Shown here one piece after another: positions 28,770 to 37,085 of a stretch of DNA of 64,000 bases. The position numbers were made by a program, and so were the translations under genes. The stretch spans positions 124,001 to 188,000 of the forward strand of contig NZ_NGUQ01000033.1 of assembly GCF_002179965.1 (NCBI RefSeq), given 5' to 3'. The DNA is from Pandoraea sp. PE-S2T-3 (GTDB lineage Bacteria > Pseudomonadota > Gammaproteobacteria > Burkholderiales > Burkholderiaceae). Each line of letters starts with the position of its first letter. Position 1 is the stretch's first letter. Below the pieces are notes generated by a model. The model did not search any database. It had not been told where the DNA came from and was given only the letters and a program-made list of their open reading frames with translations.

Positions 28770-28851
28770 ATAGATTGATGTTCATGTTGAGTGCTGTGCG
28801 TGAGGGCTGGCAGCGTTGCCCGAGCGTGATGGCGAATGAACGGAGGGCTTC

Positions 28852-29994
28852 ATGGCTGAGCAGACAGGGACGATCGCAGGGCAGGCGCTCATCGACGCGC
28901 TGCGGACCGGTGGTGAACGCCCGTTCGACGATGCACTGGCCATGCCGCCCGGCGTGTACACATCGCCGGACTTTCTCGCCCGGGAACAGCGCGACATCTT
29001 CGCGCACGAATGGCAATGCGTCGGCCGCGCGAGTGCGCTCGCCGAGCCCGGCGACTACCTGAGCGCGCAGATCGGCGATCAACCGGTCGTGGTGGTGCGC
29101 GACGAGCAGATGCAGTTGAAGGCCATGTCGAACGTGTGCCTGCATCGCATGTCCGTGCTGCTCGAAGGCCGCGGCAATGTCCGGCGCATCGTGTGCCCCT
29201 ATCACGCGTGGAACTACTCGCTCGACGGTGCCCTGAAAGGCGCGCCGATGATGGACGAGCAGGCGGGCTTCTGCAAGGAAAGCTACCGGTTGCCCGCGAT
29301 TCGCTGCGAGCAATGGCAAGGCTGGATTTACGTCACGCTCGATAACGATGCGCCGCCGGTGGCCACTCAGCTTGCCGAGCTTACCGATTTAATCGCGCAG
29401 TACGGCATGACCGACTACATCGAAACTTTCTATGAAGAACACGTCTGGGATACCAACTGGAAAATCCTCGCCGAGAACTTCATGGAGAGCTATCACCTGC
29501 CGATGCTGCACCGCGCGACGGTAGGTCCGCATTCGAAGCTCGAAGAGATGGAATGCCCGCCGGGTCACGCGGCGTTCAACTACCACTGGATCACCAAGGA
29601 AGCGACACTGCCCATCGGCAACGCGCATCCGGACAACACGCGACTGGAAGGCCACTGGCGCAAGACCACGGCGCTGCTGGCCATCTACCCGACGCATCTC
29701 GTCACGCTCACCCCGGGGTACTTCTGGTATCTCGTGTTGCAGCCCAGAGGCGTGGACCGCGTGCATATCCGTTTTGGCGGTGGACTCTCGCCTGAATTCG
29801 TTGCCGACCCGGCCGCGAATGCGCACATGGTGTCGCTCAAGAAGCTGCTCGACGAAGTGAATGCCGAAGACCGGCGCGGGGTGGAAGCGGTGTTTCGCGG
29901 CGTGCATGCACCGCTCGCGAAGCCCGGCCATCTGAGCCGGCTCGAGCGCCCGAACTACGATTTCGCACGCTATCTGGCCGCCAGGATGGCCTAG
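28852..29994 (+). CDS. Rieske non-heme iron oxygenase, alpha subunit
   Basis: The 380-residue protein has a Rieske [2Fe-2S] domain with Cys96, His98, Cys115 and His118, then a mononuclear-iron site in NFMESYHLPMLH (His215 and His220 the likely ligands). It resembles the group that includes choline, carnitine, glycine-betaine and stachydrine monooxygenases, which N-demethylate or hydroxylate quaternary amines. No ferredoxin or reductase gene is next to it, so electrons must come from a partner encoded elsewhere. It leads a five-gene operon with a Pot-type ABC importer, so the substrate is likely imported by that system. A GGAGG Shine-Dalgarno precedes the ATG. Confidence 0.9.
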   Translation: MAEQTGTIAGQALIDALRTGGERPFDDALAMPPGVYTSPDFLAREQRDIFAHEWQCVGRASALAEPGDYLSAQIGDQPVVVVRDEQMQLKAMSNVCLHRMSVLLEGRGNVRRIVCPYHAWNYSLDGALKGAPMMDEQAGFCKESYRLPAIRCEQWQGWIYVTLDNDAPPVATQLAELTDLIAQYGMTDYIETFYEEHVWDTNWKILAENFMESYHLPMLHRATVGPHSKLEEMECPPGHAAFNYHWITKEATLPIGNAHPDNTRLEGHWRKTTALLAIYPTHLVTLTPGYFWYLVLQPRGVDRVHIRFGGGLSPEFVADPAANAHMVSLKKLLDEVNAEDRRGVEAVFRGVHAPLAKPGHLSRLERPNYDFARYLAARMA

Positions 29995-30039
29995 GGCCTG
30001 TTCGCCCTAACGATGCCACGAACACAGGACGCAATCACG

Positions 30040-31248
30040 ATGCCGAACCCATCCTTCATTTCGTTCTCGGGTGTGAGCAAGTCTTATGACGGCGCCAGCT
30101 ACGTCGTCGACGACCTGAACCTCGATGTGCGCAAGGGAGAATTCCTGTCGCTGCTGGGCCCGTCCGGCTCGGGCAAGACCACCACGCTCATGATGCTCGC
30201 GGGGTTCGAGTCGCCCACCCACGGCGAGATTCGTCTGGACGGCAAGCGGCTGGACGACAAGCCGCCGCATCAGCGCGACATCGGCATGGTGTTTCAGAAC
30301 TACGCGCTGTTTCCGCATCTTACGATTGCGCAGAACGTCGCGTTTCCGCTGTCGGTCAGGCGCGTGGGCCGTACCGAGCAAAACGCGCGGGTCAAGCGCG
30401 CGTTGGAGATGATCGAGTTGTCGCATCTGGCCAATCGCCGGCCCTCACAACTCTCCGGCGGCCAGCAACAGCGTGTGGCGCTCGCACGGGCGCTCGTCTT
30501 TGAGCCCAGCGTGGTGTTGATGGACGAGCCGCTCGGCGCGCTCGACAAGCGTCTTCGCGAAACGATGCAATACGAGATCATGCGGCTGCATCGCGAGCTG
30601 TCGCTCACCATCGTTTATGTCACCCACGATCAGGCCGAAGCGTTGACGATGTCGGATCGCGTGGCCGTGTTTTCCGACGGCCGCATTCAGCAGGCTGCGC
30701 CGCCCAGCGAACTGTACGAGAACGCGCAAAACGCCTTCGTCGCGAACTTCGTCGGCGAGAACAACGGACTGACCGGGCATGTTGTGCAAGCCCATGACGG
30801 TTGGGCGACGCTCGCCCTTTCGGACGGCAGCATGATTCGCGGCCGCTGCGAACAAGGCCTGAGCGCCGGTGACGACGCGATGCTCGCACTGCGTCCCGAA
30901 CGTGCGCATATCCCTCAAGTTTCATCCGCACCCCACACCGTGGGTGCGCAAGCGGTGCCCTCGGACCCGAACAGCAATGTCGTGCGCGCTCGCGTCGAAG
31001 ACATCGTGTATTGCGGCGATCACCACCGCGTGCATCTCACCCTCGGCTCGCACGACGCCATCGTCGTAAAAGTGCCCAACACGCAGCGCCATGCCCTGCC
31101 CAACGCCGGCGACACGATCGATGTGGCCTGGCGTCACGATGACTGCAAGATTCTCGCGACCTGCACGCCCCGTGCAGCGCCCGCCATCGATTCCCCAGCC
31201 GCACCTTCCCCGTCTCTCATCTTGACCGCACCCGCAGGAGCCAACTGA
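30040..31248 (+). CDS. ABC importer ATPase, Pot/spermidine-type
   Basis: This 402-residue ATPase energises the importer encoded downstream. Walker A is GPSGSGKT at residues 40-47, the signature LSGGQQQR is near 138, Walker B is VVLMDEP near 158, and the switch histidine is in VTHDQ. A C-terminal TOBE-like region follows. The domain layout fits PotA/FbpC-type polyamine, opine or iron ATPases. The start at 30040 begins the conserved first strand; the frame is open from 30013 with no better ribosome site. It stops 1 base before the ATG of the binding-protein gene. Confidence 0.92.
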   Translation: MPNPSFISFSGVSKSYDGASYVVDDLNLDVRKGEFLSLLGPSGSGKTTTLMMLAGFESPTHGEIRLDGKRLDDKPPHQRDIGMVFQNYALFPHLTIAQNVAFPLSVRRVGRTEQNARVKRALEMIELSHLANRRPSQLSGGQQQRVALARALVFEPSVVLMDEPLGALDKRLRETMQYEIMRLHRELSLTIVYVTHDQAEALTMSDRVAVFSDGRIQQAAPPSELYENAQNAFVANFVGENNGLTGHVVQAHDGWATLALSDGSMIRGRCEQGLSAGDDAMLALRPERAHIPQVSSAPHTVGAQAVPSDPNSNVVRARVEDIVYCGDHHRVHLTLGSHDAIVVKVPNTQRHALPNAGDTIDVAWRHDDCKILATCTPRAAPAIDSPAAPSPSLILTAPAGAN

Positions 31249-31249
31249 C

Positions 31250-32296
31250 ATGCGCACTTCCCTGAAAACCCAATGTGCCGCGCTTGCGGTACTCGCGTTT
31301 GCCGCCACCGCATCACACGCCGCGGAAACGCTCAGCGTGGTGACCTTTGGCGGCGCGTTCGAAGCCGCGGCCAAGAAGGCGTGGTTCGATCCGTTCACCC
31401 AGTCGACCGGCGTCACGTTCGCGACCGAGTCGTATGACGGCGGTCTGGCCAAACTCTCCGCCATGGAGCAGGCGAAGAACACCACGTGGGACCTGATCGA
31501 CCTCGAAACCAACGACGCGATCACGGCGTGCGATGAAGGCCTGCTCAAGAAGTTCGACAAGAAGTCGCTGGGCAACAGCAGCGATTTCATTCCCGGCTCG
31601 ATCAGCGAATGCGCGGTCGCGAGCATGGTGTGGTCCACCATCTACGCGTACGACGCGAGCAAGCTGAAGGCCGCGCCGACCACCGTCAATGATTTCTTCG
31701 ACTTGCAGAAATTCCCCGGCAAGCGCGGTCTGCGCAAGTCGCCGAAGGTCACGATGGAATGGGCGCTGATCGCTGACGGCGTCGATCCCAAGGATGTCTA
31801 CAAGGTGCTGGCCACGCCGGCCGGTGTCGATCGCGCGTTCAAGAAACTCGACACCATCAAGAAGAACATCGTGTGGTGGGAGTCCGGCGCGCAAGCCCCG
31901 CAGTTGCTCGCCGACGGTGCCGTGGTGATGGTGCAGGCCTACAACGGCCGTATTGACGACGCTGCGAAGAAGGACAAGAAGCCGTTCAAGGCCGTCTGGG
32001 ACGCGCAGGTCTATGACTTCGAATGGTGGGCAGTGCCGGCCGGTGCGAAGCACGCCGATACTGCGGCGAAGTTCATTGTCTCGGCATCGCAGCCGAAGGC
32101 GTCTGCGGATCTCTCGAAGTACATCGCCTATGCGCCGCCGCGCAAAGATGCGATCCAGTACGTCGACAAGCAGCGGCTGGCCGACATGCCGACCGCGCCA
32201 GAGAACTTCAAGCGCGCCGTGCAGATCAATGCCAACTTCTGGGCCGACAACGCGGATGCGATCAACAAGCGCTTCCAAGTGTGGTTGACGCAGTAA
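31250..32296 (+). CDS. periplasmic substrate-binding protein, PotD-like
   Basis: The 348-residue protein has a signal peptide (about 24 residues, ending SHAAE) and a family-1 extracellular solute-binding fold with LSVVTFGGAFEAAAKKAWF at the mature N-terminus. PotD-like proteins bind polyamines, opines and other cationic or quaternary amines in the periplasm. It follows the ATPase gene with a 1-base gap and an AGGAG Shine-Dalgarno. Linkage to a Rieske oxygenase of the quaternary-amine group suggests a betaine-type ligand, which is inference. Confidence 0.9.
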   Translation: MRTSLKTQCAALAVLAFAATASHAAETLSVVTFGGAFEAAAKKAWFDPFTQSTGVTFATESYDGGLAKLSAMEQAKNTTWDLIDLETNDAITACDEGLLKKFDKKSLGNSSDFIPGSISECAVASMVWSTIYAYDASKLKAAPTTVNDFFDLQKFPGKRGLRKSPKVTMEWALIADGVDPKDVYKVLATPAGVDRAFKKLDTIKKNIVWWESGAQAPQLLADGAVVMVQAYNGRIDDAAKKDKKPFKAVWDAQVYDFEWWAVPAGAKHADTAAKFIVSASQPKASADLSKYIAYAPPRKDAIQYVDKQRLADMPTAPENFKRAVQINANFWADNADAINKRFQVWLTQ

Positions 32297-32321
32297 CGGC
32301 AGCCTGCACGAGAGGACCGAC

Positions 32322-33575
32322 ATGCCCGCATCGACTCACGCCACGTCGCACGGCGCTCACGCGAGCGCCGAAGGAATGGTTTCATTCAGGAAAGTGCAAC
32401 GGCGCGCGTCGATGCGGGCGCTGTGGCTGGCCTTACCGTTGATCGTGTTTCTGCTCTCGACGTTCATCGCGCCCATTGCGCTGCTGCTCGCTCGCAGTGT
32501 GCAGAACCACGAGATCTCCGACGGCATGCCGCAGTTGGCTCAGGCGCTGGTGGCTTGGGACGGCAACGGCGTGCCCGGTGAATCGACATTCGCTGTGCTG
32601 GCTTCGGGCTTGAAGCAGGCGCGCGAAAGCGGGCAGCTCGGCACGATTGCTAGGCGGATGAACTTCGCACAACCGGAGTTTCGCAGCTTGCTCATGCGCA
32701 CCGCGCGGGCCGTGGGAGATGAAACACCGCCCGCGTGGAAGCCCGCACTGATCGCCATCGACGAGCGCTGGAATTCGCCCGAAACGTGGCGCTTGTTGAA
32801 GCGCGCCGCAACCTCCCCCACGCCGGACTATCTGCTTGCGGGCATGGACGCACAGGTGACGCCGCAAGGGGTCATTGCCTCGCTGCCCGAGAACGCTTCG
32901 GTGTATCGCGCAGCGTTCGTGCGCACGATAACGATCAGCGCGACGGTGACGCTGCTGTGTCTCGTGCTCGGCTACCCGGTGGCGTGGTTGCTCGCCAACT
33001 TGCCGGAGAAGCAGAGCAATCGTCTGATGCTCTTCGTGATCGTCCCGTTCTGGACGTCGCTGCTCGTGCGCACGACCGCTTGGTATGTGCTGCTTCAGCC
33101 GGGGGGCGTCATCAACAGTCTGTTGTCGGGTCTGGGGCTGACGACGCACCCGGTGCCGCTGATCTTCAACCGCACTGGCGTGCTGATCGGCATGACGCAC
33201 GTGCTGCTGCCCTACATGATTCTCGCCATCTACTCCGTCATGAAGGGGGTGCCGCCGGTCTATATGCGGGCAGCGAAGTCGCTCGGCGCGCATCCGTTCA
33301 CGGCATTCGTGCGGGTCTACATTCCGCAGACGCTGCCGGGCGTTGGTGCCGGATGTTTTCTGGTCTTCGTGCTGGCGCTGGGCTACTACATCACGCCGTC
33401 GCTGCTCGGCGGTGCGGGCGACGAGATGATCAGCCAGTTGATTGCGATGCAGACCAACACTCAGTTGAACTGGGGACTGGCAGGTGCACTCTCGGCGTTT
33501 CTCGTGATCTTCACCGCCATCTTCTACTTCATCTTCAACCGCATCGTCGGCATCGACCGGCTGCGTTTCGGTTGA
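32322..33575 (+). CDS. ABC importer permease with large periplasmic insertion
   Basis: The 417-residue permease has a first membrane helix near residues 34-58, then about 135 mostly polar residues before the core helices resume near 195. The EAA loop is visible in MRAAKSLGAHPFTAFVRVYIPQ. Typical Pot permeases are about 280 residues, so the extra segment between TM1 and TM2 is notable; such insertions occur in some opine and polyamine permeases. It is the first of two permeases of this importer and lies 25 bases after the binding-protein gene. Confidence 0.9.
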   Translation: MPASTHATSHGAHASAEGMVSFRKVQRRASMRALWLALPLIVFLLSTFIAPIALLLARSVQNHEISDGMPQLAQALVAWDGNGVPGESTFAVLASGLKQARESGQLGTIARRMNFAQPEFRSLLMRTARAVGDETPPAWKPALIAIDERWNSPETWRLLKRAATSPTPDYLLAGMDAQVTPQGVIASLPENASVYRAAFVRTITISATVTLLCLVLGYPVAWLLANLPEKQSNRLMLFVIVPFWTSLLVRTTAWYVLLQPGGVINSLLSGLGLTTHPVPLIFNRTGVLIGMTHVLLPYMILAIYSVMKGVPPVYMRAAKSLGAHPFTAFVRVYIPQTLPGVGAGCFLVFVLALGYYITPSLLGGAGDEMISQLIAMQTNTQLNWGLAGALSAFLVIFTAIFYFIFNRIVGIDRLRFG

Positions 33576-33602
33576 TTGGCTCGCGGATCGGGAGACGCCG
33601 AC

Positions 33603-34436
33603 ATGCCCATGCAGGACAAGCGCAATACGGTACTGGCGGAGCGCGTCGCGTGGCGCTGGGTACGCCTGCACACCGCGCTCACGCTGTTCTTCCTGATCGC
33701 GCCGATTCTCGCGATCGTGCCGTTGTCGTTCAACGCCGGGTCGTATTTCTCTTATCCGTTGACCGGCTTTTCGATGCGCTGGTACGAACAGGCACTCACC
33801 AGCCCCGATTGGCAGCGCGCACTGCTCAATAGCATCGGCATCGGTGCGGCGTCGACAGTGATTGCTACGTGTCTGGGCACGCTCGCCGCGCTGGGTTTGA
33901 GTCGGTCGCAGTTTCCGCTGCGCTCGGTGATCATGCCGATCATCATCTCGCCGATGATCGTGCCGATCGTTGTGGTCGCTGCGGGGTTCTATCTGATCTT
34001 TGCGCCGCTCGGGCTCGTGAACTCTTATCCGGGGGTAATTCTGGCGCACGCGGCGTTGGGCACACCGTTTGTCGTGATCACCGTGACAGCCTCATTGCTG
34101 TCGTTTGACCAGAGTCTGCTGCGCGCCGCCGCTGGGCTTGGTGCGACGCCGTGGACCACGCTCCGACGCGTGACGTTGCCGCTTATCACGCCAGCCGTAG
34201 CAACGGGAAGCGTGTTTGCGTTCGCCACGTCGTTCGACGAGGTGATCGTGATTCTTTTCATCGGCGGACCGGATCAGAAGACGGTGCCTCGCCAGATGTG
34301 GAGTGGCATCCGCGATTCGATCGATCCCTCGATACTGGCAGTCGCCACCATGCTGATCGTGTTCGCGGTGCTGCTGTTCGCGAGTATCAATTGGCTGCGC
34401 GGGCGCGCAATGGCGGCCAGCCGGGTGATGGAATGA
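33603..34436 (+). CDS. ABC importer permease, PotC-like
   Basis: This 277-residue protein has about six membrane helices and the EAA cytoplasmic loop RAAAGLGATPWTTLRRVTLP. The frame is open from just after the previous stop, but the ATG at 33603 with a GGAG Shine-Dalgarno 8 bases upstream gives the normal PotC-type N-terminus. It completes the Rieske-ATPase-binding protein-permease-permease operon. It is convergent with the YaiI gene, only 14 bases away. Confidence 0.9.
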   Translation: MPMQDKRNTVLAERVAWRWVRLHTALTLFFLIAPILAIVPLSFNAGSYFSYPLTGFSMRWYEQALTSPDWQRALLNSIGIGAASTVIATCLGTLAALGLSRSQFPLRSVIMPIIISPMIVPIVVVAAGFYLIFAPLGLVNSYPGVILAHAALGTPFVVITVTASLLSFDQSLLRAAAGLGATPWTTLRRVTLPLITPAVATGSVFAFATSFDEVIVILFIGGPDQKTVPRQMWSGIRDSIDPSILAVATMLIVFAVLLFASINWLRGRAMAASRVME

Positions 34437-34450
34437 GGGTGTTCTGCTGA

Positions 34451-34915
34451 TCAGCCCTGACGGGGCTGCGTGCGGCGGCGGGCGAGAAAACGATCCAGTT
34501 CACCGGCAAACGTCTTGCTGTCACGCGCGCTGAACGGGGCCGGGCCGCCCGTTTCGATACCGGCATTGCGCAGTTGATCCATCATGTCGCGCACCGACAG
34601 GCGCTCTTTGATGTTGTCGCGGGTGAACCAGCTTCCCCGGGGATCGAGCGCATTCCCGCCCTTATCGATGACCGCGTCGGCAAGCGGAATATCGGCCGTA
34701 ATCACCAGATCTCCCGGTTCGACCATCTCGACGATGCGCGCATCCGCCACGTCGAAACCCGCAGGCACCTGAACCGATTTGATGAACGGCGACGGCGGCG
34801 TGCGCAGAAACTGATTCGCGACGAGCGTGACCAGCAGTTCCTCACGGCGCGCGGCGCGAAACAGGATTTCCTTGATGGGCGCGGGACAGGCGTCCGCGTC
34901 GACTAGCACTTGCAT
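34451..34915 (-). CDS. YaiI/YqxD family protein (DUF188)
   Basis: The 154-residue protein begins MQVLVDADACPAPIKEILFRAA, the diagnostic start of the YaiI/YqxD (UPF0178) family, a PIN-like fold with conserved aspartates. ITADIPLADAVIDKGG and DPRGSWFTRDNI are also conserved. The molecular function is not well defined. The frame extends upstream to 34945, but 34915 matches the family N-terminus. It lies between two unrelated transcription units and looks like a housekeeping gene. Confidence 0.88.
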   Translation of the reverse strand: MQVLVDADACPAPIKEILFRAARREELLVTLVANQFLRTPPSPFIKSVQVPAGFDVADARIVEMVEPGDLVITADIPLADAVIDKGGNALDPRGSWFTRDNIKERLSVRDMMDQLRNAGIETGGPAPFSARDSKTFAGELDRFLARRRTQPRQG

Positions 34916-34987
34916 GAGGGTGTTTTCGGGAAAGGAAGCCGCCATGATAAGGCAATGGCGGCTCGCCTCCCCCCTCCGACCACAACC

Positions 34988-35914
34988 TTACCGGGTCAGC
35001 ATCAGTTCCAGATTCTGAATCGCCGCGCCCGATGCCCCTTTGCCGAGATTGTCGAGGACCGCTGCCAGCAGCACCTGACCGTGTTCCTGATTGGCAAAAA
35101 CGCTCAACTGCATGACGTTGGTACCGTTCAACGCTTCCGGATCCAGTTGCTTCACGACACCGGGGGCTTCCATCGGCATGACCCGAACGTATTCCTGACC
35201 TGCGTAGTGATCGACCAGACGTTTGTGCAGCGTTGCACCGTCCACGCCGCGCTTCAGGAGGCGCGTCTCAAGCGGTATCGTCAGCACGATGCCCTGACGA
35301 TACGAGCCGTACGACGGCACGAACAGCGGGCGATACGCGAGCCCTGCGCGCTGCTGAATTTCCGGCGCGTGCTTGTGTGCCAGCTCCAGACCGTAGACAC
35401 GGTATTGCGAGCGGGGGGACGCGTTCGGCCCCTCGTTTTCCTCCACGCCAGCACGGCCACGCCCGGAGTACCCCGACACGGCGTGGACGCTGATCGGATA
35501 GCCGTCAGGGATCAAACCGCCCTCCATCAGAGGCCGAAGCAGGCCGATAGCCCCCGTCGGATAGCAACCCGGGTTGGACACACGGCTCGCTTGTGCAACG
35601 CGCGCCGCCTGACCTTCCGTCATTTCGGGAAAGCCGTAGACCCAGTCGGGATGCGTGCGATGCGCAGAGCTCGCGTCGATCACACGCACTCGCGGATTGA
35701 CGATCGACTCGGCCGCCTCGCGCGCCGCAGCGTCCGGCAGACAAAGAATCGCGATGTCGCAGCTGTTGATGGCTTCCGCACGATGTTTCGGATCCTTGCG
35801 ATGCGCGTCAGGCAGCGTGATCAGCTGGATGTCCTTGCGATCGCGCAGTTGCCCGTGGATCTGCAACCCAGTGGTGCCCTGGTCACCGTCGATAAAGATA
35901 AGCGGAGAAGACAT
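34988..35914 (-). CDS. argC: N-acetyl-gamma-glutamyl-phosphate reductase, short type 2
   Basis: ArgC reduces N-acetyl-glutamyl phosphate to the semialdehyde in arginine biosynthesis, using NADPH. The 308-residue product is the short type-2 form common in beta- and some gamma-proteobacteria. The N-terminal Rossmann segment is [18 protein letters not shown], and the catalytic Cys lies in [24 protein letters not shown] Shine-Dalgarno precedes the ATG. It is divergent from a LysR gene, which may control it, an unusual partnership for an arginine gene. Confidence 0.92.
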   Translation of the reverse strand: MSSPLIFIDGDQGTTGLQIHGQLRDRKDIQLITLPDAHRKDPKHRAEAINSCDIAILCLPDAAAREAAESIVNPRVRVIDASSAHRTHPDWVYGFPEMTEGQAARVAQASRVSNPGCYPTGAIGLLRPLMEGGLIPDGYPISVHAVSGYSGRGRAGVEENEGPNASPRSQYRVYGLELAHKHAPEIQQRAGLAYRPLFVPSYGSYRQGIVLTIPLETRLLKRGVDGATLHKRLVDHYAGQEYVRVMPMEAPGVVKQLDPEALNGTNVMQLSVFANQEHGQVLLAAVLDNLGKGASGAAIQNLELMLTR

Positions 35915-35990
35915 GGTCGGAATCCCTCGTCAGTCGGTCGTGGATATTGCTCGGTCCCTTATGATCCCGCCACGAGTAGAATAAGAAAAG

Positions 35991-36030
35991 TTGAATTCCG
36001 TGAATCTGAAATTCCATTTTTCTGAATCAA
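35991..36030. promoter_or_regulatory. AT-rich repeat region upstream of LysR, between argC and LysR
   Basis: This AT-rich stretch contains three near copies of a GAATTC/TGAAT element, including GAATT...AATTC as an inverted repeat (35993 to about 36014) and TTGA...TCAA at its ends. It sits 14 bases before the LysR start and about 80 bases from argC. It is a plausible LysR operator and promoter region; the exact protein contacts are unknown. Confidence 0.35.
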
Positions 36031-36043
36031 TGAGGGGCGTGGC

Positions 36044-36967
36044 ATGAGAGAGATCAGTCTGGACCGCCTTAAGACGCTGGTCGCCGTCGCGGACAGCGGC
36101 TCGTTTGCCGATGCGGCACAGGCACTGCATCTCTCGCCGCCGACCGTCAGCCTGCACGTTGCGGATCTTGAGGCGCGGGTTGGCGCGCTGCTGCTGACGC
36201 GCAAGCGCGGCGAGGTACGGCCAACGTCGGTGGGTGAGGTACTCGTTGAGCGAGCGCGACGCTTGCTGGCCGATGCCGAACAGACGCTGGAGGACATAGA
36301 GCGTCATGCACAGGGGTTGGCGGGCCGGGTCAGGATCGGGGCGTCTACCGGCGCGATTGCGCATCTATTGCCACAAGCACTTGAAGCGGTTCGGCTGGAT
36401 CACCCTGACATCGATGTGCAGGTGGCCATTCTGACGTCGCAGGAGACCCTTGACCGACTCCGGCGGGGGGCGCTTGACGTGGGATTGGTGGCGTTGCCGC
36501 AGACGCCGGTAGCAGGCGTCGTCATCAAGCCGTGGCGGCGCGATCCGGTCATGGCGTTTCTGCCAGCGCACTGGGACGGCCCCAAACAGGTGACGCCTGA
36601 ATGGCTGGCCTCGCAGCCGCTGATTCTGAACGACAGCACGACACGCCTCTCGCGGCTGACCACAGAGTGGTTCGCCGCTGCCGGGCATCACCCCACCCCA
36701 CGGATCGAGATCAATTACAACGACGCGATCAAGAGTCTGGTGGCGGCCGGTTACGGCGCCGCGCTGTTACCGCAGGAAGGACAAAACGCCGTGCTGGACG
36801 AGCGAATCGCCATGCGCACACTGCGCCCTTCACTCTGGAGACAACTCGGTATTGCCCACCGCACCGGCTATAGCGAACAGGCGACGCAATACGTGCTCGA
36901 TGCGCTATGGGCGTTGCAGGAGGGGCGGAAGACGGGGCGAACGCGCGGCGCGGTCTTATCCGGGTAA
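36044..36967 (+). CDS. LysR-family transcriptional regulator
   Basis: The 307-residue protein has a LysR helix-turn-helix (FADAAQALHLSPPTVSLHV, residues about 21-39) and the usual two-lobed effector domain. It is divergent from argC with about 130 bases between starts. It may respond to a metabolite other than arginine, since LysR control of argC is not the textbook arrangement. A GAGGGG Shine-Dalgarno precedes the ATG. Confidence 0.87.
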   Translation: MREISLDRLKTLVAVADSGSFADAAQALHLSPPTVSLHVADLEARVGALLLTRKRGEVRPTSVGEVLVERARRLLADAEQTLEDIERHAQGLAGRVRIGASTGAIAHLLPQALEAVRLDHPDIDVQVAILTSQETLDRLRRGALDVGLVALPQTPVAGVVIKPWRRDPVMAFLPAHWDGPKQVTPEWLASQPLILNDSTTRLSRLTTEWFAAAGHHPTPRIEINYNDAIKSLVAAGYGAALLPQEGQNAVLDERIAMRTLRPSLWRQLGIAHRTGYSEQATQYVLDALWALQEGRKTGRTRGAVLSG

Positions 36968-37085
36968 GCGATGCACAGCACGCGCCGGAGCCCCCCGGCT
37001 TCCGGATTTGATCCCGGCGCTTCTCCAATCGTGTAGGATTTATCGCGGATTGAGGTAACCAGACCGCGTCACCACGGGGGAAGCC

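Noticed and set aside
36968-37085. Possible sigma-70 promoter before the orphan repeat protein (TTGATC and TAGGAT)
   Set aside because: The spacer is 20 bases, outside the normal range, so it is not listed.
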